Position numbers and translations under genes: made by a program. From the NCBI GenBank assembly GCA_003522805.1, contig DPIB01000014.1, positions 1 through 10,620 of the forward strand: 10,620 nt of DNA, given 5' to 3'. Below are positions 8,101 through 10,620 of the stretch, one piece after another. The notes beneath the pieces were generated by a model. The model did no database searches. It saw nothing but the letters and a program-made list of their open reading frames with translations, and had not been told where the DNA came from. Source of the stretch: Fervidobacterium sp. GTDB lineage: Bacteria; Thermotogota; Thermotogae; Thermotogales; Fervidobacteriaceae. The stretch's first letter is position 1. Each line of letters opens with the position of its first letter.

Positions 8101-8398
8101 CGCCCTTAGTTTCTCAGATACCGCTAGACAAGAATTGACTAGTCTGTTACAAAGCGTGATATCAAACAACTTGATGTTAGTATACGAGCGGTACCTACGA
8201 TTCAAGAGTCATTATGATTCTGCAAAGCAAGAGCTACTGCAGATGGCACAAGAACTTACACAATTCTACAGTGATTTGGACGAAGAGCACATACTTGCCG
8301 ACTGGTCTGAAGTCTCGTTTAATTCACCAATAATGACGAGTAAGGAAGAAGTCATGAACCATTTGAATGAAGTACTGGAAAAATATAGTGAGCAATAG
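5120..8398 (+). CDS. O-antigen polymerase/ligase-type (Wzy_C) membrane protein with giant C-terminal ectodomain
   Basis: The 1092-residue product starts with GTG. Residues about 1-500 hold a dozen or so hydrophobic segments typical of Wzy polymerases and WaaL ligases, which join lipid-linked glycans outside the cytoplasmic membrane. Family signatures are visible: a GNxxxxxNYL stretch near 168-178, SQTRSEYLAL near 229-238, an extracytoplasmic loop with SIDERFLSW from 319 and GQGIGTY near 345, and the PF04932 signature RAHNDYFQVLGETGILGL from 374. The remaining ~590 residues are hydrophilic, helical and aromatic-rich. A Gln/Glu-rich, probably coiled-coil stretch (about 520-610) interrupts what looks like a TPR-like start (FRKGNEAF near 510) and continuation (YYTQAKDCFVKSVQIN near 613). 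Most Wzy/WaaL proteins have 400-600 residues and some carry C-terminal TPRs, so this one is unusually large. Polymerase and ligase cannot be told apart by sequence, and protein O-oligosaccharyltransferases share the domain. It is the last gene of the operon, directly before a strong terminator. Confidence 0.88.
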   Translation: MLSTFEEFLLYVTIPLVALFAHKEYTYEFSTPKYAILCVATLILAVYLLIRLFKSKQLRFFATPVHFAWLTFAFVAIASTINTYRDNPYFFRQSIDIALYLLLNVVLSFYFSSRLNDKSKIIKLLFVFLLTGLFIAINAILNFYVGYDLFLGNVGAPFERGSIKANIGNVIFVSNYLNMLLPIALYFLLSLDVGALSTKKFGSALILKIVALISAILYFDVIIFSQTRSEYLALVVEAILIPLIYFFFIRKKEDTHVKQLEKKDLKFLKKLKSLRRITVAVFAIMVIIIIVIYNTPTVFNNYGSFKMTDRFSAMSSVSSIDERFLSWFSTIYIWKNHKILGQGIGTYQVYGLYGISDLVNDKPEYNYGWNNFKRAHNDYFQVLGETGILGLAIIILMLVLLTIYVLKNMKKIEMKDDSILFGMLVLSGIVFAFQSVFSFPGHLLPNALFATFAISVGLGKYFNKVNGKEYVISGTKALIVGVALVAVIGTSTYLRWNHFVSEVYFRKGNEAFSYLNAVRDSQTQIEQYLSQLDSIENELKDFSGQFEYLKPETWHKIKQGEAQRLGIMYNQSQSEGERVQTIANIRAQIANNKASLLSQRQMIPGEIEKYYTQAKDCFVKSVQINKTYGKSFFYLAALATDQLRIAQLSAALRTSPEKVFEQTYDEYQTLIFEPFRYRYFEGLSEYVKNNPEILDQIDLATMQALADSIGLYETSLKSFTERNTFRALAMRYHGLYQYANIILYNYTDESVQKAMIAYPSRFFNGYANWVRKTVNIMPGGWNRFPDWKNVDIELATGGAQDIYRYFANTTVQIMDPVNYEARDLLTDLARTEIRACVYMEKKGVWGVPDGVLDHLHALAREYRSRIEYQESLYTLEQIVEWYKEPYTVISQKVASPEGWKTNYGMLVEDWKSALDNILEKDEKGYLSNSLTPMFVDKLNRIYDAFLQSDFRTIETSFIEEMNKYPPSYWSQINKVSIWKSMSYNAMSDFQTQLSALSFSDTARQELTSLLQSVISNNLMLVYERYLRFKSHYDSAKQELLQMAQELTQFYSDLDEEHILADWSEVSFNSPIMTSKEEVMNHLNEVLEKYSEQ

Positions 8399-8424
8399 TA
8401 AATAGAGGAGAAACGTCACTCATA

Positions 8425-8463
8425 GACAGACCGATACTCCAAGTATCGGTCTGTTTTCTTTAA
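8425..8463 (+). terminator. Rho-independent terminator of the glycan operon
   Basis: A perfect 13-bp stem, ACAGACCGATACT pairing with AGTATCGGTCTGT around a CCA loop (8426-8454), is followed by TTTTCTTT. It starts 27 bases after the stop at 8398. The opposite strand has no T-run after the stem, so it should act for plus-strand transcription only. Confidence 0.93.
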
Positions 8464-8527
8464 GACCTAACGGTTGTAGAATGCAGTGGACTGTTATAGT
8501 ATCATGCATATATGGAATTTGTATGCC

Positions 8528-9280
8528 CTATAATCCGCTGCAAGCAGTTTTTTTCTGATGAAACAACCATTCTATCATCTCTTTTGTTCTATACGCAGGA
8601 ATCCATGAGGCATGTGGTGAAAAACCTAACGAAGCCATGTAACCCTTTGGGTACTCAGTATACCTGATAGTACCGCCCAATTGCGTAAGTACCTCCGCAA
8701 TCCTTCGCGAATACTCGATAGGTACTATGTTATCGTCTACAGCATGGAATAACCATAAAGGAATATGCTTTATCATGTCCAATTTCATTATATTCCCCCC
8801 ACCACATACAACAACTGCTGCAGTAAATTTGCAAGGATGCAGCATCAAAAGTGAGATTGTTCCGAATCCCCCCATAGAAAGTCCAGTTACATAAATTCTA
8901 TCTAGATCAATTGGATGCTTATCACATATTATGTCAACGATAATTGATACGGTAGCAAGTAATGAATTCGGCCGGAACTCATCAGTCGAAGTAGTGCGAA
9001 TTGAAACTCCCCAATACCCGTCTGCCGGGCACTGCGGAGCTAACACGAAGCATGGATGCTTTTCTTGCACTTCATCACTTGCCCAAATAGTTGCACCTTC
9101 ATTTGCAGTTATCTGTGCTTGGTTGTCATTGCCCCTCTCACCAGCACCATGTAGAAAGACCACCAATGGATACCTCTCTCCAGGTATAGTTTTTGGTTCA
9201 AACAACCTATAAGGCACTGTTACAAACTCATCCTCATATATAAACGGCTCAAAACATTCCAAATAATTCTTCTCTGCCAT
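8528..9280 (-). CDS. Alpha/beta hydrolase, COG4099-type esterase/peptidase
   Basis: A serine hydrolase of 250 aa of the alpha/beta fold, resembling predicted peptidases or carboxylesterases of the COG4099/feruloyl-esterase-like group. Motifs (numbered from the chosen start): the oxyanion-region HGAGERG at 44-50, the nucleophile elbow GLSMGG with Ser135, the acid Asp183 in DNIVP, and the catalytic His223 in PHASW. All triad residues are present and the frame is intact. I start at ATG 9280 because GGAGGT is exactly 6 bases upstream. The longer frame to 9322 adds 14 residues (several encoded by a 9-bp tandem repeat), crosses that ribosome binding site and lacks one of its own. There is no signal peptide, so it is probably cytoplasmic, unlike many extracellular relatives. 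It converges on the glycan operon and appears to be a single-gene unit. The substrate is unknown. Confidence 0.88.
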   Translation of the reverse strand: MAEKNYLECFEPFIYEDEFVTVPYRLFEPKTIPGERYPLVVFLHGAGERGNDNQAQITANEGATIWASDEVQEKHPCFVLAPQCPADGYWGVSIRTTSTDEFRPNSLLATVSIIVDIICDKHPIDLDRIYVTGLSMGGFGTISLLMLHPCKFTAAVVVCGGGNIMKLDMIKHIPLWLFHAVDDNIVPIEYSRRIAEVLTQLGGTIRYTEYPKGYMASLGFSPHASWIPAYRTKEMIEWLFHQKKTACSGL

Positions 9281-9286
9281 ATGCAT

Positions 9287-9292
9287 ACCTCC
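9287..9292 (-). promoter_or_regulatory. Ribosome binding site of the hydrolase gene
   Basis: The minus strand reads GGAGGT, 6 bases before ATG at 9280. The first ATG after it (9286) touches the site directly and cannot be used well. Confidence 0.75.
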
Positions 9293-9293
9293 A

Positions 9294-9311
9294 TGTTCAG
9301 TATGTTCAGTA
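9294..9311 (-). repeat. Two-copy 9-bp tandem repeat before the hydrolase ribosome binding site
   Basis: The minus strand reads TACTGAACA twice, head to tail, two bases upstream of GGAGGT. It lies in the 5' untranslated region. It may be a slippage product or a binding site. Confidence 0.6.
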
Positions 9312-9349
9312 TTTGACACCATCTCAAACTACCAAGCATATCCCAGACA

Positions 9350-9380
9350 ATTATACTACTCATCACTGATTTCCATGCAA
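9350..9380 (-). promoter_or_regulatory. Possible hydrolase promoter
   Basis: The minus strand has a perfect TATAAT (9355-9350) and TTGCAT (9380-9375) separated by 19 bases, longer than the preferred 17. Predicted transcription would start about 60 bases upstream of the ATG. Confidence 0.45.
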
Positions 9381-9925
9381 CTCGTCAGACTGAAAGTAGA
9401 ATACCCAAAAGTCATTAGTTATACCATAGTGTATAAAACATAACTATATACATATTAATATATGAATACAGTATTATGAGAGATATATATTTAATATATA
9501 ATATATCCTTAAGTACGACTTATGTACTATAGGCTCATAAAGATGTTATCATATGGGTACTAACATAGGGTCTACTAACTAATATCGGTGGGAAACAGAA
9601 AAAGGAAGTAATGATGTGAATATTCTGCGGGAAATACAAGGCAACAGCATATGAAGAACTTCCAACACATGTATTCATGCGACTTAGCACCAGATAAATT
9701 CATCGATTCGTTTAAATGGCCTACAACACTGTTTTCACACCCGACATAGAAAAAATATCGTCAGAGTATTTCAGAAACTCTTGTAGACCATTCTATGGGC
9801 ACAGGTAGGAGTAAGACTAGCCTGAGCTGTCGAGAACCCTAGAGATTACACAGTTCATCTTGATGGAAACACTAACAAAAAATCAATACCGAAAAGAGTC
9901 AGACGTTAGTCAACCACTCGAAATC
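9381..9925. other. Gene-poor intergenic stretch
   Basis: About 545 bases hold no convincing gene. From about 9420 to 9510 it is almost pure A/T with runs such as ATATATATTTAATATATAATATATC, an imperfect palindrome. From about 9560 to 9880 the composition becomes more balanced. Short open stretches occur on both strands, for example 30 codons from ATG near 9715 on plus and about 60 stop-free codons on minus (about 9580-9765), but none has a ribosome binding site or a recognisable motif. A decayed gene or an unannotated small RNA is possible. Confidence 0.5.
9889..9904 (+). repeat. Left arm of a perfect 16-bp inverted repeat around the four-cysteine gene
   Basis: CCGAAAAGAGTCAGAC on the plus strand is the exact reverse complement of 10205-10220. 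It lies 21 bases beyond the stop codon of the enclosed gene, so in the gene's transcript it would be in the 3' untranslated region. On the minus strand it is followed by TATTGATTTTTTG. The outer flanks of both arms carry ATA, at 9886-9888 and 10221-10223. Confidence 0.85.
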
Positions 9926-10141
9926 CTACGACTTCATCAGAATTTCCATTGCTCTGTCGGTTTGTCCTGGGAACAAATCGATTGGAACTTTCTCCTTACC
10001 AAGTCTTGAGGCTACCATAAAGCGGGCACACTCAGTATTATCCCCAAGACAATAACGCTTCTTCATAAGCTCTGCTGTAGCAGGCATATCTTTCATCTTG
10101 TTATTGAAGAATGGACATGTTCTTAGTGATGGACATTCCAT
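9926..10141 (-). CDS. Small four-cysteine protein, uncharacterised
   Basis: A 71-residue soluble protein. Four cysteines fall at C3, C9, C31 and C38 (C-x5-C-x21-C-x6-C), within CPSLRTCPFFNNKM and YCLGDNTECARFMV, suggesting one metal or Fe-S site. From memory, the CPFFN...MP...YC.GD...CAR(F/Y)MV pattern recurs in small hypothetical proteins and at the ends of some signalling proteins, but I know no established function. The end (VPIDLFPGQTDRAMEIL) looks like a short loop plus an amphipathic helix. I start at ATG 10141 because AGGAGGGGAG precedes it by a suitable distance. The longer frame to 10168 adds nine residues, runs across this ribosome binding site and leaves no site upstream. It is a monocistronic unit with a good promoter, and a perfect 16-bp inverted repeat brackets it in the 5' and 3' untranslated regions. 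Confidence 0.8.
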   Translation of the reverse strand: MECPSLRTCPFFNNKMKDMPATAELMKKRYCLGDNTECARFMVASRLGKEKVPIDLFPGQTDRAMEILMKS

Positions 10142-10204
10142 GGTCTTCTCCCCTCCTGATCTCAACATAGAAATACTTAGGAAAGCTTTTCGTCATTTGC
10201 TTCA

Positions 10205-10220
10205 GTCTGACTCTTTTCGG
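10205..10220 (-). repeat. Right arm of the 16-bp inverted repeat
   Basis: GTCTGACTCTTTTCGG on the plus strand is the perfect inverse of 9889-9904. It lies in the 5' untranslated region of the four-cysteine gene, about 16 bases after the predicted transcription start and 63 bases before the ATG. The repeats enclose 300 bases. Confidence 0.85.
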
Positions 10221-10242
10221 ATAGTAATATTGAAGCTTGTGA

Positions 10243-10271
10243 ATTATACCACATACGATGAGTAACTATAA
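10243..10271 (-). promoter_or_regulatory. Promoter of the four-cysteine gene
   Basis: The minus strand has TTATAG (10271-10266), a 17-base spacer and a perfect TATAAT (10248-10243) preceded by TGG, an extended -10. The sequence ATGTGGTATAATT is identical over 13 bases to the glycan operon promoter. The predicted 5' untranslated region is about 95 bases. Confidence 0.65.
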
Positions 10272-10410
10272 CTTATACCATATTTTACGTATGAAATGCT
10301 ATAATATATAATATTATTTTGAAATATATATAATATAATTAGTTTTATCGAACAATGATATATAGACGTAGGGTGCGAAATTCCACAAAGTGATACAGTA
10401 AACGATAGAG

Positions 10411-10441
10411 AAAAAGAGCTGAGATCGTTGATTCTCAGCTC
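10411..10441 (-). terminator. Rho-independent terminator of the gene entering from the right
   Basis: On the minus strand GAGCTGAGA, an 8-base loop and TCTCAGCTC form a perfect 9-bp stem followed by TTTTTCTCT. It begins 3 bases after the stop codon at 10445. An outer pair, TAAACG and CGTTTA, could extend it. Confidence 0.88.
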
Positions 10442-10444
10442 CGT

Positions 10445-10620
10445 TTATGTAAATACACAACCTCTTCTGGAATGTCTCCAATTCGTAGTTCCTATTGTGG
10501 CGATAACATTTACAAACTTGTGTGCCTTAGTAGCATTCTTGAAGAGCGTTTCGATCCCTTTATCATTTTCCTGCAAGAAGACTTCCACTTCTGTAAGTGG
10601 ATGATACATATACCATACTT
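10445..10620 (-). CDS. C-terminal end of an unidentified gene (partial)
   Basis: One minus-strand frame is open from the right edge to TAA at 10447-10445, giving the last 57 residues, ending in WRHSRRGCVFT. The other two minus frames have stops. The part has a Glu/Lys-rich amphipathic stretch (EVEVFLQENDKGIETLF) then a short hydrophobic strand (FVNVIATIG). I do not recognise the family. The terminator right after the stop supports a real gene end. No start is visible because the gene begins outside the window. Confidence 0.6.
   Translation of the reverse strand, partial: VWYMYHPLTEVEVFLQENDKGIETLFKNATKAHKFVNVIATIGTTNWRHSRRGCVFT

Noticed and set aside
8931..9212. 93-codon plus-strand ORF
   Set aside because: It lies fully antisense to the hydrolase, whose catalytic motifs establish the coding strand.
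9384..9394. GTCAGACTGAA matching the inverse of 10201-10211
   Set aside because: An 11-bp match is expected several times by chance in a window of this size; it is not part of the 16-bp repeat.
9580..9765. About 60 stop-free codons on the minus strand containing YVGCENSVVGHLNESMN, vaguely like a transposase start
   Set aside because: It has no ribosome binding site, an unusual Cys/His/Phe-rich end and no catalytic motif; a stretch of this length is expected by chance.
10297..10342. A/T-rich block similar to the one at 9420-9510
   Set aside because: The shared words are low-complexity TA runs, not evidence of a repeat.
1..10620. CRISPR arrays, complete insertion sequences and riboswitches
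   Set aside because: I searched by eye for regularly spaced repeats, transposase motifs and known leader structures and found none.

Overview
The window looks like an AT-rich bacterial chromosome segment. I infer a thermophilic Thermotogota-like (possibly Fervidobacterium-like) or clostridial-type host. The reasons are strong AGGAGG-type ribosome binding sites, TTG and GTG starts at three consecutive genes, extended -10 promoters, and the general look of the proteins. No marker here fixes the taxonomy. The tRNA is bacterial, with an encoded CCA end.

Left part (1-1960, all minus strand): hsdM, the DNA methyltransferase subunit of a type I restriction-modification system, leads an operon that runs off the left edge. 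A strong ribosome binding site at the very edge suggests that the next gene, probably hsdS, starts just outside. Upstream of hsdM lies a stand-alone tRNA-Ala(CGC) gene with its own promoter and a GAAA-loop terminator.

Centre (2040-8460, plus strand): one promoter, three closely spaced genes and one strong terminator form an operon for cell-surface glycan assembly. The genes encode (1) a 638-residue membrane-anchored extracytoplasmic protein built of about 90-105-residue repeats with regularly spaced aromatic residues, (2) a WecA/TagO-type polyprenyl-phosphate sugar-1-phosphate transferase, and (3) a 1092-residue Wzy/WaaL-type O-antigen polymerase or ligase with a very large helical extracytoplasmic C-terminal domain. 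A working model is that the transferase starts a lipid-linked glycan on the cytoplasmic face, the Wzy/WaaL protein polymerises or transfers it outside, and the repeat protein is an envelope partner. No sugar-adding glycosyltransferases are in the window, so the rest of the pathway would be elsewhere. A 17-codon hydrophobic mini-ORF sits in front of the transferase gene.

Right part (8460-10620, minus strand genes): an alpha/beta hydrolase of the COG4099 esterase/peptidase type; a roughly 600-base gap with no convincing gene; a 71-residue protein with four conserved-looking cysteines whose transcription unit is bracketed by a perfect 16-bp inverted repeat; and the C-terminal end of an unidentified gene entering from the right edge, closed by a rho-independent terminator.

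The most unusual items are the inverted repeat around the four-cysteine gene, the repeat-module surface protein paired with the WecA and Wzy genes, and the mini-ORF that overlaps the transferase ribosome binding site.
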